From the NCBI GenBank assembly GCA_965644295.1, contig CBFFRP010000423.1, positions 1 through 64,000 on the forward strand: a stretch of 64,000 nucleotides of DNA, given 5' to 3'. A program made the translations under genes and the position numbers. The DNA is from Paraphysomonas bandaiensis (Eukaryota; Chrysophyceae). Positions 1 to 10,884 of this stretch are shown in pieces. The notes below the pieces were generated by a model. The model had not been told where the DNA came from. It worked only from the letters and a program-made list of their open reading frames with translations, and made no database searches. How positions within the stretch are numbered: position 1 is the stretch's first letter; each line of letters opens with the position of its first letter.

Positions 1-280
1 CTTCTACTATTAAATCTACTTATTAAATCTACTTTACTATCTATATTACTTTTTATTATAACAATATAAATAATATATAAAGTAATTAATTTTATTTAAG
101 AATATAAATAATATATAAAGTAATTATAACTTATTAATAATAAGTTATAAGTTAAACTCACAAAGAGAAGGAATTACAACCGAAGGTTGTAATTGGAAAC
201 ACTCGAAGAGAAGAAGCCCCTTGCAGGGGTTGGGGGTAGAAAAGAGGCCCGCCCTTGTCCCTCCCCTTGTTTTTTTCATA
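1..280. other. AT-rich non-coding stretch with small palindromes
   Basis: No coding signal is seen. The first 150 bases are almost pure A/T with short repeated ATAAATAATATATAAAG units. A perfect 10-bp inverted repeat with a 3-base loop lies at 172-194 (AATTACAACC / GGTTGTAATT). It could belong to a neighbouring transposon remnant, but nothing proves that. Confidence 0.5.
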
Positions 281-288
281 TGTCATAT

Positions 289-1304
289 CAGGGCTGCGTA
301 TCAATTATTTGTCAATTAATTGACGCAGGTTGTAGTCAATTATAATTGCAATTATTACTTGCTGTTTCAATTTCAACTATTTCATACTAAACTACATTAG
401 CTGCCAATATAGCTACCTCAACTGTCTTTTCATTCCAGAGGCACGGTACATGCGTAAAAACATCAGTAACTCCAAATGCCGAGGAGTCATACTCTTGCGC
501 AAATCCGTCATAACAATCTTAGCTCTACTGAACAACCTTTCAATCTTATTGGTTGTGGCATGAAAGCGTTTCATGCTGCGGTAACGAGTTTGCTGGTTAA
601 GACGTGCTCGCTTCCGCTGTCTGCTATCATCAATCAAACGTTGCGCTGCGTCGTCATTCTCAACTAGACTCTCACTGCCATCATCTTCTTCATCCTCATC
701 GAGCAAAAATATTTTAATTTGATCCTTTTCCGTCCGAGTTAGTGCGGCTTCATTGCCTTTTCGAAAGCAGCGTTATGAATAATAGCGGCTTTGCTGCCCA
801 GATGACGCTCGACAATCGGGTGCCTAATGATGGGTTCGTCAAACAATATGCGAACGTCGTGGAGGTCGAGCTGGTGTTCACCTTCCTTCTGTAATTGTAG
901 GGACACTAGTCGAAAGAAATCCAATTCCTCCCGTAATTGCACGAGCTTAGCATGCTCCATTTCATTTGGTATTAGACTTAACACGTCGGAACCAAACTCG
1001 CATGATCGCAAATGATTAGATAGATGCAAGTAGCGGTCAAGCATTGAGAATGTGGAGCCCCACCTGGTATCTTGTTTCATTAATGCACAGAGAAGGCCTT
1101 TCTTACGGAGCTTACTAGCATTCTTCAGAGTTCGTAGCTTTCGGCACAAATCAGTCAAGTTGTCCACCAGGCCTGAATACCCATTGGACTAGCACAGCCT
1201 ATGAGGGGAACAGGTCTGCCAACTAAATTACCAATTAGACGTGCCAATTTCGGATTACAACTTGTAGTGTCACCCGATATGAACTCAATTGACACGCAGC
1301 CCTG
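289..1304 (-). mobile_element. Non-autonomous hAT DNA transposon, 1016 bp, with TIRs and 8-bp TSD
   Basis: The left end (289-306) reads CAGGGCTGCGTATCAATT. The right end (1287-1304) is its inverted counterpart with one mismatch, CAGGGCTGCGTGTCAATT when read inward. The flanking 8 bp are TGTCATAT (281-288) and TGTCGTAT (1305-1312), which match at 7 of 8 positions. CAGGG termini and an 8-bp target duplication are the hallmarks of the hAT superfamily. The interior carries the C-terminal half of a transposase on the minus strand. The N-terminal half is missing, so this is an internally deleted copy that could move only in trans. Confidence 0.85.
413..1290 (-). pseudogene. hAT transposase remnant, frameshifted
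   Basis: Read on the minus strand, the fragments are in order. Near 1290-1190 there is FISGDTTSCNPKLARLIGN followed by PLIGCAS, the usual 'GDN..N..LA..L..PL.GCASHR' block. At 1167-739 there is a segment with TRWGSTFSMLDRY. At 706-413 there is a segment with IERLFSRAKIVMTDLRKSM, the hAT C-terminal dimerisation region. The pieces lie in different frames: a frame change is needed around 1190-1170, and another around 760-740, where LTRTEKDQIKIFLLDEDE continues in the next frame. There is no start region. It is therefore a dead, 5'-truncated gene inside the element at 289-1304. Family assignment rests on motif recognition. Confidence 0.8.
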
Positions 1305-1634
1305 TGTCGTATGCATGTCAACATCTTATTAAATGTAGTCGAGTGTATACTTTTGGGTAACACTGATTTGAGGAATCGTTCACATTTCACATGTAGTGGA
1401 AGTACTACATGACTCGTGCACCTCTACCCTGTAATTAAATATGTCAACCCCCTTTTTTTTCTTATTTTTGAGCTGCCTGAATTATTTTCTCCACATAACA
1501 ACGACATCAGCTTAATCTAAATCTGAATCGTCGCCATCACTATGCGTCAGAACGGAAATATACGACAGACTATATTCTAACATCATCTTTACAAATAAAA
1601 CTTGCAATAATGAGTTCAGTATAGATTGAATGTG
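1305..1634. other. Intergenic, no gene seen
   Basis: About 330 bases between the hAT element and the tandem duplication. I see no ORF of substance, no repeat copy and no RNA gene. Confidence 0.4.
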
Positions 1635-2320
1635 AATATTTCAGAATTGAAAATATCTAAAACTAAAAATTCAAAATATTGTTATCAATTGTCAGTGGTA
1701 CCAACAAAAACAGCTCAGTGAAAGTAGGCACAATATCAAGCACAAGTGCTTAGAGTAAAAAAACAAACTATACAACAATATAGCTGCTGATTAATTATAT
1801 TACTATATTGCAACAGTATTGTTGGACCGGTAACAAAAGTATTGCAATAGTATAGTTGGGAATCTAGCTTACAGTACTATTGCAATATACCGTTCCCTTG
1901 CCCTGTCGTGCCATAGAAAAAATAAATATTCTCTTTTAATTCATGCGGGACGCATATGTAAAATGAAACGTTTAAAGAATAATATTTCAGAATTGAAAAT
2001 ATCTAAAACTAAAAATTCAAAATATTGTTATCAATTGTCAGTGGTACCAACAAATACAGCTCAGTGAAAGTAGGCACAATATCAAGCACAAGTGCTTAGA
2101 GTAAAAAACAAACTATACAACAATATAGCTGCTGATTAATTATATTACTATATTGCAACAGTATTGTTGGACCGGTAACAAAAGTATTGCAATAGTATAG
2201 TTGGGAATCTAGCTTACAGTACTATTGCAATATACCGTTCCCTTGCCCTGTCGTGCCATAGAAAAAATAAATATTCTCTTTTAATTCATGCGGGACGCAT
2301 ATGTAAAATGAAATGTTTAA
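1635..2320. repeat. 345-bp direct tandem duplication with hAT-like ends
   Basis: Two head-to-tail copies start at 1635 and 1981 (AATATTTCAGAATTG) and run to about 1979 and 2320. They differ by only a few positions: a run of A differs by one, AACAAAAAC versus AACAAATAC, and AACG versus AATG near the end. Each copy contains TTGGACCGGTAAC, palindromic TATTGCAATA stretches and a terminus ...GTTCCCTTGCCCTG. This closely resembles the right arm of the hAT element at 50209-51009 (GGACCGGT ... GTTCCCTATCCCTG). The second copy abuts the stop codon of the carrier gene at 2317, so that gene's 3' UTR on the minus strand would run into the repeat. Confidence 0.85.
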
Positions 2321-3187
2321 TGAAATTTCTCTGGAAACATTACAGGGGCAAGTTCAGATTTCAACATATTGACCAAAAAGAATGTTGTGGTTATCAACCC
2401 AATACGCCAAGAAAGACCCTTGAAAAGCCCCTTAGCCACTCCGTACTCCGCTGCCAAAGATCGAGCCGTATTTGGCACATTAGTGTATTTCTTCCGCTCC
2501 AAATCCCCCTGCATGCATGTTTTGATAGTATCCTATTTATAGAGATTAACACTTCTACGATGAAATAATACGAATACATACCATAGGATGTGTAACAGTT
2601 GCCGCAATAAAAGCAGTGACCAAAGAACCCGCTCCAAGGGCTATCGATTTATCAATCTCATAATTTTCAATTAGTGCCCTTTGTATAACTGGTGTTCCAC
2701 CAAGCATAGCCATTGTATATAGACTCTCACGCCCACAAGTCATTGTAGTGCCACGAACCATACCCTTAAACCCAAAATCTTTTACAATGCGTAAAGGAGT
2801 ACCGATAATACTCCCTCCAAATCTTTGTTGCTGAATCATAGTTAATTCATATAGACTGCAGGGTATACCACTGCATAATCCCCCTAAAAATGACGAAAAG
2901 ACTTCCATTTCACGGGAAAGTTTTCCGTTATTTCTTACTGCCAAAAGTTTTTGAAAAACGCCTGTAAACCAAAACTGAAACGCAGTTGTTCCACCTAAAT
3001 TCATCATTGCCATAGGTAATCCACGATATACTACAGTAGGATTGAATGATACTGTTAAGCCCTGTTGTACAGTGTTTTTCCAGTTCAGTAAAGGATAATT
3101 AATAAATTTACAACACATGCCCGCTGCCATGCCTAAGGCAAGGTTTTCAGTTGATGTTAATTGTTGTAGTTCGTTTTTACCACCCAT
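2317..3187 (-). CDS. Mitochondrial carrier family (SLC25) protein
   Basis: Two exons, 3187-2582 and 2532-2317, give 273 aa. The intron (2581-2533) splits THPM | DTIKTCMQGD, the third carrier signature. The start is the MGGKNE methionine at 3187; upstream in-frame methionines lie in leader-like sequence. Three repeats are visible. Signature 1 is degenerate (YPLLNWKNTVQQG), signature 2 lacks the proline (SLYELTMIQQQ) and signature 3 is canonical (PMDTIKT). The length is at the short end for the family (usually about 300 aa). Carriers of this family move metabolites across the inner mitochondrial membrane. The degenerate signatures prevent a substrate call. Some SLC25 relatives with weak motifs act in organelle shape rather than transport, which is an alternative. 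Confidence 0.85.
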
Positions 3188-3487
3188 GATGATGTGTGTT
3201 GATGTATGTGAGAGTTGTGGAGAAAGAATGATCACATCTATACACATACATGTACAGGCAGTACATTGATGGCTAACAAGAAGTACACATACGAAATATA
3301 TGGATAGACAGACACTGTCGTACATACCTACCTACTTCGTACCTACATACCTACATACCTACAGCAGTACATATATACATTGTACATCTACATATATATT
3401 GTAGTTGTACTGCTGTATATACTGCTCTATAGACTTATCTAGAAGTACGATCTGGACAACTCTAGAACTGCTGGACACTGTTTCGAA
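3188..3487. promoter_or_regulatory. Upstream region of the carrier gene
   Basis: Leader and promoter region of the minus-strand carrier gene. It has several TACCTACATAC units around 3325-3362 and TACATACATG-type sequence near 3240. No defined promoter element can be named. Confidence 0.3.
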
Positions 3488-3635
3488 CGTATCCGCATCC
3501 TTCGTATATTTTTGTTCCAAAATGCCTCTAATATTGAGATAATAATTATGTGTATTCCAGCCGTAGTTGTCTTGCAGTAATATAGACGATTTTTGCTTCA
3601 ATTTGTTTTCGAAAACTAAGATGACTGCCGATACG
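3488..3635 (-). mobile_element. MITE copy 1 (CGTATCGGCA family)
   Basis: A 148-bp element, inverted relative to the other copies. Its ends are CGTATCCGCA (3488) and TGCCGATACG (3626-3635). The interior shares ACAACTACGGCTGGAATAC, AATATTAGAGGCAT and GAACAAAAATATAC (on the minus strand) with the copies near 33.3, 33.6, 52.9, 53.1 and 63.4 kb. It has no coding capacity. The superfamily is not determined. Confidence 0.8.
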
Positions 3636-4768
3636 GAATGAGGATACGGGCCCATATATCTTGCATATGGCTGGGCTGGAGGGTATGATCACCATACTCT
3701 CATAAACATAATCTCATTTCTCATATCTCTTGATTGCATCTATCAAATCTAAGTTATATCTTACATGCATTTGTATTAATACACTGTCCTATTATCGATT
3801 CCATATAGAGATAACTGTGTATTATGCAGAGGAGTGTACAGCTGCTAGATATCATGGAACTGTATATGTATATAATCTAACGTCAATCCTGCTTATGCAG
3901 ATATGGAAGGCATAAGTTTAGTTTTATATTTACTTTATATCAAATTTAAACACCGCTTCATATGAAAGTATAACTGCATATGGTAAGTATTGTCATCACC
4001 GTTCATACACATATTTGTACATTACTCTTTGCTTATATTCTATATATATATGCTCTTGCTAAGTGTATTCTGCGCTCACTGTATATAAAGCCTTATTCTA
4101 ATTAATATCAGTAATAGTATTAATGTGTTCCTTTACAACATTCAACTTTCTACCAATAGATATTGTTAAAATATAAAGTCCTCACTACTTTTAATGGAAC
4201 TTATGGAACCAATACCAGTGATATCATACACGTACATATTATGTATATATGTATATCAGCCTGTGAGGCTACATTGCACACTTGCCTTCCTATATATCTA
4301 TACATACAGTGTGTTGAAACAACATATGAGAAAATTGTCACCGCCAGAGATCGTTGTATATTTGCGTAGCCCAGCTACCACGGAAGCAGCTATAAAATCG
4401 TTAGCTACATCTACGATAAAATGACACATGTATTTTTCTAGATTGTCCACGTGGTCTCATGTACCCTATCTTCTCATCTAATTAGTTTAACTTCTTTACA
4501 CCTCAAAAATAATTCACCATTATTACTACGAAATTAGCGTAAAAGATTTCCTTTACTTTTACTTTTCATGCTCTAGTTAACTTAGAGCATAACACAGCCG
4601 TGCAAGCTTTGTTATATCAAATAACAGTAATCTGTATCGTGTATCGTTTGCTACACAACGTACACACACTGCTTTAGGAAAATATCTTCCTCTTCTCCAA
4701 CATTGGAGAAAGATTAATAGGATACTATTTCAAAATAGTAATGAGACTTCAAAGTGTTGTAACCCAAG
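3636..4768. other. Intergenic, no gene seen
   Basis: AT-rich sequence between the carrier promoter and the 3' end of the decarboxylase gene. Short ORFs of 60-80 codons (for example near 4163-4424) have no recognisable motif, and I do not call them. Confidence 0.4.
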
Positions 4769-7046
4769 CTATGCCTTCCCGCCTGCTTTCGGCTTCGTAT
4801 TCCCTGTTGCCGGCTTCCCACCCGATGTCGCCTTGTTCCCGGCTGCTGGTTTACTTTCAGCAGGGCGCCTTACACGTATAGTGGCAAGGGTTTTGTCCAC
4901 TGCTACAATATCAGCCCCCAAATCACGCATTGTAATCAAGTGATGCATGGCAGTAGGCGTTATAGTAAAGCCTGGTAACAAAATGGGTATACCGGGCGGG
5001 TAACACTCAATAGTTTCATTAGATATCAGTCCAATTGCTGTTTCAGCAGGCACTGTCTCCGGTTTATACTTCTGTTTAACTGAAGTGGGGTCGATAGGAC
5101 AATTTTCATAAGGTGCAGGGAACACCTCATTGACGCTCTCATCCCTGGGAATGTCATTAATAGCACTACGTATTGCGTAGGCTGCTTTCATTGCTGCCTG
5201 TGGAGGGAGCTGAAATGTCGCTATTAGTGTAGCGCATCGACGCCCCACTTTTTCTACTTGAATAAAATTTTCTTCGAGATATTGCTTTACAGCATTACCA
5301 GAGAGACCATCAAACGCCACAACAAGTCTTGTAGGATCCAGCTGTAGATTAGGATATGCAGCAAGATGCTCCTGTGTTAAGAACTCTATGCCTTCATCTT
5401 CAGCAAGTTCCTCCTGTGTAAGTATCACTTTCTTAGATAGTGGCATCTATTTTGCGCAAAAAATACCTTGATGTCCGTTATAAGGCTACTTAAGTCATCC
5501 ACCAGCTCCGGTTCGGCCTTAAGTCGAATATACGCCGCATCCATGGAAGCAAAAATCGGAAAATTCGGACTAGTAGTTTCGACTTTGACATGAGCCTCCA
5601 TAAGAGAGTGATATTCAAATTTATCGCATCGTTTGAAAAGCAACACAGCGGAACCCTGGATTGCCCCACCATTTTTATGAGTAGATTCACAGACGATGTC
5701 CGCACCTGGAAGTCGTACACATCACAATTGTATCGCCACTATAAACACAAAGACCTCACCTAACTGCATGGCGGAGGGTGGGACGTTTGGTGTAGTTCCA
5801 AAGTGTGAACCCCAAGCTTGATCTACCCACATGATGGTCGATTTCCCTTGGTGTCGATGTGTGTGAACAACTTCGGCTGAATGGCAAGAGAGTTAGCAAA
5901 CGTGGAGAGAGCGGTTTAAGCACCGCTAATACTACAATTCTATGATTCCGATACACAGCAGCGTGCGTACTATTTAGTAGTATGGCATGTTTCCAAGTCA
6001 ACCATAGCAAATACGTCATATACCGACAAGGAAGTCGTGAATTTTCTAGATGCGTACCTATGCTAGCTATATCAGCGACAATACCCTCGTATGTCGGGGA
6101 AGAGATTAGAACTGCACAGGCAGCTGGTTGTCGTTTGAGCGCAGCCTTTACATCCGCTGCAGACGGAGGAATCATGGCATCAAATTTGTCCAACCAGCCA
6201 GGGTTATTAATAAAACATAGTTTGACGCCATACATATTAGCCGCGAAAATGATGCTATGATGACAATTCCGGGACACTAGAACAGGGCGACCCTTAAATT
6301 CAATAGCCAACATTTGCATAACCTAGATAAAGTCAATCAAAGTTAGAACTATCAGTATAAAGATTCAATGCACAAATCACTTATCTAATGTCGGTCAACA
6401 GGTGTAGTATATTTAGGGTTAACTTTTACCACCGAGTCATCACATGTACTCATTATTATACTCAATTACGAAGCTTTACCTTATGGTTGGAGGATGTTGT
6501 TCCACTGGAAGATAAAATAGCACAATCAGCAAATCTAGATATCGCTGCTCTTTTTGCAACATCACCAAGCAAACCCGTATTATTCAGATGAGAACCAAAC
6601 CCATTCATCGAAATAGAAAACTCTCCAGTTTTCACAGGTACATGAAGACCAGGGATAATACTAGGAGTTGCCCAGACATCTACTGAGGCACAAGCATCAA
6701 GTGCTTGTACAAAAGGGGAGGGGGCAAACTGAGGTGGCCGTGAGTGAACTCGTGGGGGTTTAGTGGGCTTAATTTTACGACTGGGCGGTACACAGATAGC
6801 ATCAAAAGCAGGAATAGGAATATCAACTTCACCGGTTGATGCATCTTCGGGAACAGCAGCAATACCAAGATGAGCAAAAGACTCCATTACTTGAGCATCG
6901 ACTCCTATGTCAGCTTTAATTGGGTCAGTAGCCATGTATATGGATCCTGAATCAAGTGCTGCTGTAGAGGTCGGTTCATTTATGTTATGAACCTTACTGT
7001 CCATTGAACACTGATCTGATGCAGGTAGTGAGGTGGCTTCGGACAT
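4769..7046 (-). CDS. Orn/Lys/Arg decarboxylase family (PLP, aspartate-aminotransferase fold)
   Basis: Five exons: 7046-6480, 6322-6028, 5876-5760, 5705-5467 and 5446-4769, giving 631 aa. The donor at 6028 (GTCGGT) is inferred from phase; GTATAT at 6023 is the more canonical site but breaks the frame. Residues 1-130 are a low-complexity extension. The PLP domain follows: SSSGTTSSNHK, SRNCHHS, SPTYEGIVADI, WVDQAWGSHFG (Asp306) and ADIVCESTHK, with the Schiff-base lysine at about 337. The C-terminal domain has IECYPPGIPILLPG near residues 540-560. The very C-terminus is Gly/Lys/Pro-rich. This family decarboxylates ornithine, lysine or arginine to putrescine, cadaverine or agmatine; the substrate cannot be told from sequence. 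This fold is the common bacterial and plastid-lineage type, unlike the alanine-racemase-fold ODC of animals and fungi, so transfer or plastid ancestry is possible. It shares a 607-bp divergent promoter with the SNARE gene. Confidence 0.85.
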
Positions 7047-7653
7047 TAGTTGAGAGATAATGAAGCAGTTTTGCTGTATATGTTGGGCAATGAGAGGTAA
7101 CTACGTAGCCTTGATATAATGCATAACATGGTGGCAGGTACATATACTGTGTACATGTACACACAGCAGTACGTACAGCAGAAATATATCCATCTTTTTG
7201 GGACTACTCTGTACACGAATCAGTCTATTCAGGAAATGACGTGTATCAGTATATCATCTTACAAACTGGCACTTTTTAAAAAAAAAAAGCTTTCGGTCAC
7301 AATTTCGTATAATTTCAACTAGATTTCCGATTTTTAGTGTTTTGGGATTGTGACCTGAAAAGTGGACACTGATATTCTTCACTCCCTCATCATATACAGA
7401 CATATAGTATAGTATGATAGTATGCCACTGACAGCAGGATTGAAGTGTATCTCAGTTCCCGAAGAACAGAAGTATAGTCTAGCTATGAAACACGTGAAAT
7501 GGATAGTAAGATATCCTCCATCTATCTCTATGAGGGTAACTAGACCTATATGAGTACTATATACTGAACACTACTACACTTCTACAGTCCTCTCTATATA
7601 CATACATAGACATACATATACAATCATACTATACATATACCCCTCTATTAATA
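7047..7653. promoter_or_regulatory. Divergent promoter region (decarboxylase / SNARE)
   Basis: 607 bp between two divergent start codons. It contains a run of 11 A at 7279-7289 and AT-rich sequence. The 80 bases before the SNARE start (7560-7653) are poor in G on the coding strand (ACACTTCTACAG, ATACATACAT). No specific element can be assigned. Confidence 0.4.
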
Positions 7654-8846
7654 ATGCAGGATCAATTAGATAACGATCTTAATAATATATTACAAAGATT
7701 AAATATAATTATGAAATCAGTGGGAGGTAATACACGTCACACATCCATTATAAGCGATCCGTTTCTTGATTTAAGACATAAAATGTCAAAGAAATTAAAA
7801 GAAGCTTATGAGGTATGCATATATATATATAATACATCTATATATGTATAATATGGAGAAGATATTAGATGAAATTCAATCATATTCTCGTTCAACGAAG
7901 CATATGACTATATCAATGACAAAGAAAAGCGAGTTGCGGGAGCTTATATCGGAATTGACAGTAGATTTAGAGAAACTACAAGCATGGCTTCGTACTGAGC
8001 AGAGTAAGAGGAAGGTATTATAAACGATATATCTCCTTCAGTTGTTGTTTCATCATCTTTCAGAGTAAATTCAGCGATGATGAACTGACTGGACGGGCTT
8101 TGGATATTACGAACATGGAGCACGACATACAAGCTATAAGAGACAGACAAAAAATAGGTACACTATTATAATTCCTAATACACGTATTAAATGGGAGCGT
8201 ATGCGCCATACAGGATATATTCGCATGCACGCCGGTTCTGGTCACGGAGCAATCGAAATGTCAACAAGTCGAGATTTAGCCATGCGTATACAAAGACCAA
8301 GTACAGCTGCAAGCAACACGAGTATTAGCTGTGGAGGTGCATTGAATACTACTCCTTTGACTGATGAGCAGAAGAGCCAGTTAAAGAGTATTCGACAGAG
8401 AGATGAAGATATGGTCGGTTCGATGCGTATCTTAATTTGAATTTTACGAACTGTAATAAATACGTCATACGTAATATTGTTGACAATTAGGGTGTACTCA
8501 TGGATGGTATTGAAGAAGGAGCCATGAATCTCAGATATGTTGCTATTGCACAGAATGAGGTAGTGTTCACTATGACACGCTTATATATCATTTACTGTGG
8601 GTAACCTTCGGTTTTAACACCTCTCTGTTAGTTGTCACTTACGGTGTTATTCAGGAAGTTAAACTGCATAGCATTATGTTAGATGAAGTTGGAGTAAATA
8701 TGGATAGTGCTCAGGATAAAGTTACCAATGTCAATCGACGGCTGCAAGTGACACTGAAAAAGGTACATTTATCACAGCTTGTGGTTTTCAATTGTAGCAT
8801 CGTGATGTGTACATGTGCTGCCTTGTATGTTAATTATGGGTTCTGA
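7654..8846 (+). CDS. Qc-type SNARE (syntaxin-like), tail-anchored
   Basis: Six exons: 7654-7812, 7859-8014, 8064-8157, 8214-8413, 8491-8559 and 8655-8846, giving 289 aa. Introns are 46-95 nt. The N-terminal half is helical and charged. The SNARE motif begins after TPLTDEQKSQLKSIRQRDED and continues MDGIEEGAMNLRYVAIAQ, LHSIMLDEVG and DKVTNVNRRLQVTLKK. A hydrophobic tail follows (LVVFNCSIVMCTCAALYV), consistent with a membrane anchor. By register against SYP71 and syntaxin 8, the zero-layer position, normally Gln, is His (in LHSIML). SNAREs of this class drive membrane fusion in the endomembrane system. The 3' end is uncertain: GTACATTT...TTGTAG at 8763-8797 could be an intron, giving instead a short Cys-rich end (YMCCLVC). 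The hydrophobic read-through is preferred because it supplies an anchor. Confidence 0.75.
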
Positions 8847-9381
8847 TTAATTCTATGGAGCGTAATTGTTTGGGGATTCATCTAATTATCGTATGCGTGT
8901 GACTAGTTTCGAACAGCGGATAGACTATGCATTGTAAGTGTCAACGACTTATCCTGATTATGTTGACATGTTTGCGTAGGATATAGTATGTTTCCTGATA
9001 ACTGTTGGACTGCTAATGGTGCTTTATCAGATCACAAACGACTAGGTAACTTAAAGCGTTAGTTAGTGAATCAGTGTTACTGACTAGAAGTGTGTCACGA
9101 ATGTATATAGCTTAATTCACTGTCACACGGTGGCCGAAGGATAACCCTAACTAACGAATATGTGTCAGTGGTCAGTGTACCTGCAATTAATATCTTTACA
9201 GGTTTAAGAATAGCCAGAATAAATAAAATTTGCAGTAATAATATTGCAGAATACAGCACAAGGTATCTATTTTCTGTTTCTAAAGTTTTCAACTCGTTCA
9301 CATTGTTGCCTTCCCCTAAATATACTTAAAACAGCTAAGTTTGCTTGGTACTTAGCTACACCATGCAGCTCATGGCGGATT
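8847..9381. other. Intergenic, no gene seen
   Basis: Sequence downstream of the SNARE gene. A 68-codon minus-strand ORF (9095-9301) has a hydrophobic stretch but no recognisable family, and I do not call it. Confidence 0.35.
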
Positions 9382-9735
9382 GATCGACAGCTCGTCTAGA
9401 AGGCACAGTAGTAGGAGTGTGAGAGAGACCTCTCGTAGTCATTTAGTAGCGAGAATGTTGTGCAGTGATGAAATCATTATTGTATTATTGCAATAAATGA
9501 AACGGTTTTATCGTTTCTTTACGACTTCTAGTTCACTTCCAACACCAGACGTTATTGCGATCGACAGCTCGTCTAGAAGGCACAGTAGTAGGAGTGTGAG
9601 AGAGACCTCTCGTAGTCATTTAGTAGCGAGAATGTTGTGCAGTGATGAAATCATTATTGTATTATTGCAATAAATGAAACGGTTTTATCGTTTCTTTACG
9701 ACTTCTAGTTCACTTCCAACACCAGACGTTATTGC
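9382..9735. repeat. Perfect 177-bp tandem duplication
   Basis: Two apparently identical copies, 9382-9558 and 9559-9735, each start GATCGACAGCTCGTCTAG and end ...GACGTTATTGC. The junction reads TTGCGATCGACAG. Each unit contains TGAAACGGTTTTATCGTTTC (an imperfect hairpin) and a TATTATTGCAATAA palindrome. There is no coding potential. Confidence 0.9.
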
Positions 9736-10884
9736 GATCAGTGTTAGGTGATTATACGTAACTATCATGCAAAGCTCATACACATTCCGTCCTGCATCCC
9801 TACACTTCCAAAACTTGATCTATACATATCCGGCCAAATAGAGTGTTCGGATGTGTGTGTTCAGCACTTTTTTCCTCACTTGGTAAAAAAAGTGTGGGGT
9901 AACGCGAGGAGTAACATTTCCTAATCTACCCTAAGAGATGACAATCATTCTACAGAATAATAGCAGCAGGGTCATCGATAGGTACTAACTCACTAGCATG
10001 TCGTCATTCTGTCGCAGCAACACCTTGAACGAAGTATTTCACCGCAACATTTTGCCACCGTAGTGCGTGTATTCCGATAAGATATTGAATACGTAGTGTG
10101 ATAGTAGACTAGTAGCAGTCTGAGGCCAGTATAGTGAGGTATTTAGCAGCCCTGAATTACTAACAGTAGATATACAGCATCTCAGAGTATATGTACACGT
10201 TATTCTTCACCAGTACAAGGATCAAGGATCAAGGATCAGTGCTGGCTGTAGCAGTGAGAAAGATCAATAGGATCGTTGCAGGGAGTGATTACTCATATAT
10301 ATGGATCGATAAGGATCAATTAAGATATACTGTGGAGCGTATACCACTGTATATGATAATCCCGAAGTTTGAAGATAATAATTCGCTTATGTTTTTGAAG
10401 TGGAAGTCGATTAAAAAGATATCGAATCATACGGGCATACCAAGCAAAGCCTATCTTGATTTCGTAGTACAGTGGGCGGTTATATATCAATCTATAGAGC
10501 ATCTGCAGAAATACTCACTTTCGGACGAAAAAGTACAAATTTTCTGTTGTATAATCCCTTTTTCATGTTGCATTTTTGGAAGTCCTCCACTGCAGTGCTT
10601 AACCCTGTATATGAGTGTGTGCTTCGTGGGAATTCCTACATATATATTCCTACACATGGAGCGACAAAAACATGGACACCACTACAACTAATATTTTCAG
10701 TTTGCCTCCATAAGATTCTGGAGAAGTATATGAGAACTACTTTAATTAATCTAAAACGGTTTCATTTTTTGTATTTAATAACAGCCCGTAGAGCTCTATT
10801 TATATATATAACATACATATATATATACGAGGTGCCATTAGACGCTGTTGGTTATAAGTATAGCTCATTGTACCTCACCAAACA
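9736..10884. other. Intergenic, upstream of SPAG6
   Basis: About 1.1 kb. ORFs at 10191-10691 and 10472-10984 overlap each other in different frames, have no recognisable motif and precede or overlap the SPAG6 start, so I treat them as chance. ATCAAGGATCAAGGATCA at 10220-10237 is a short direct repeat. Otherwise nothing is recognised. Confidence 0.35.

Noticed and set aside
4163-4424. Two overlapping 70-codon ORFs
   Set aside because: No motif, AT-driven composition and no supporting start or splice context.
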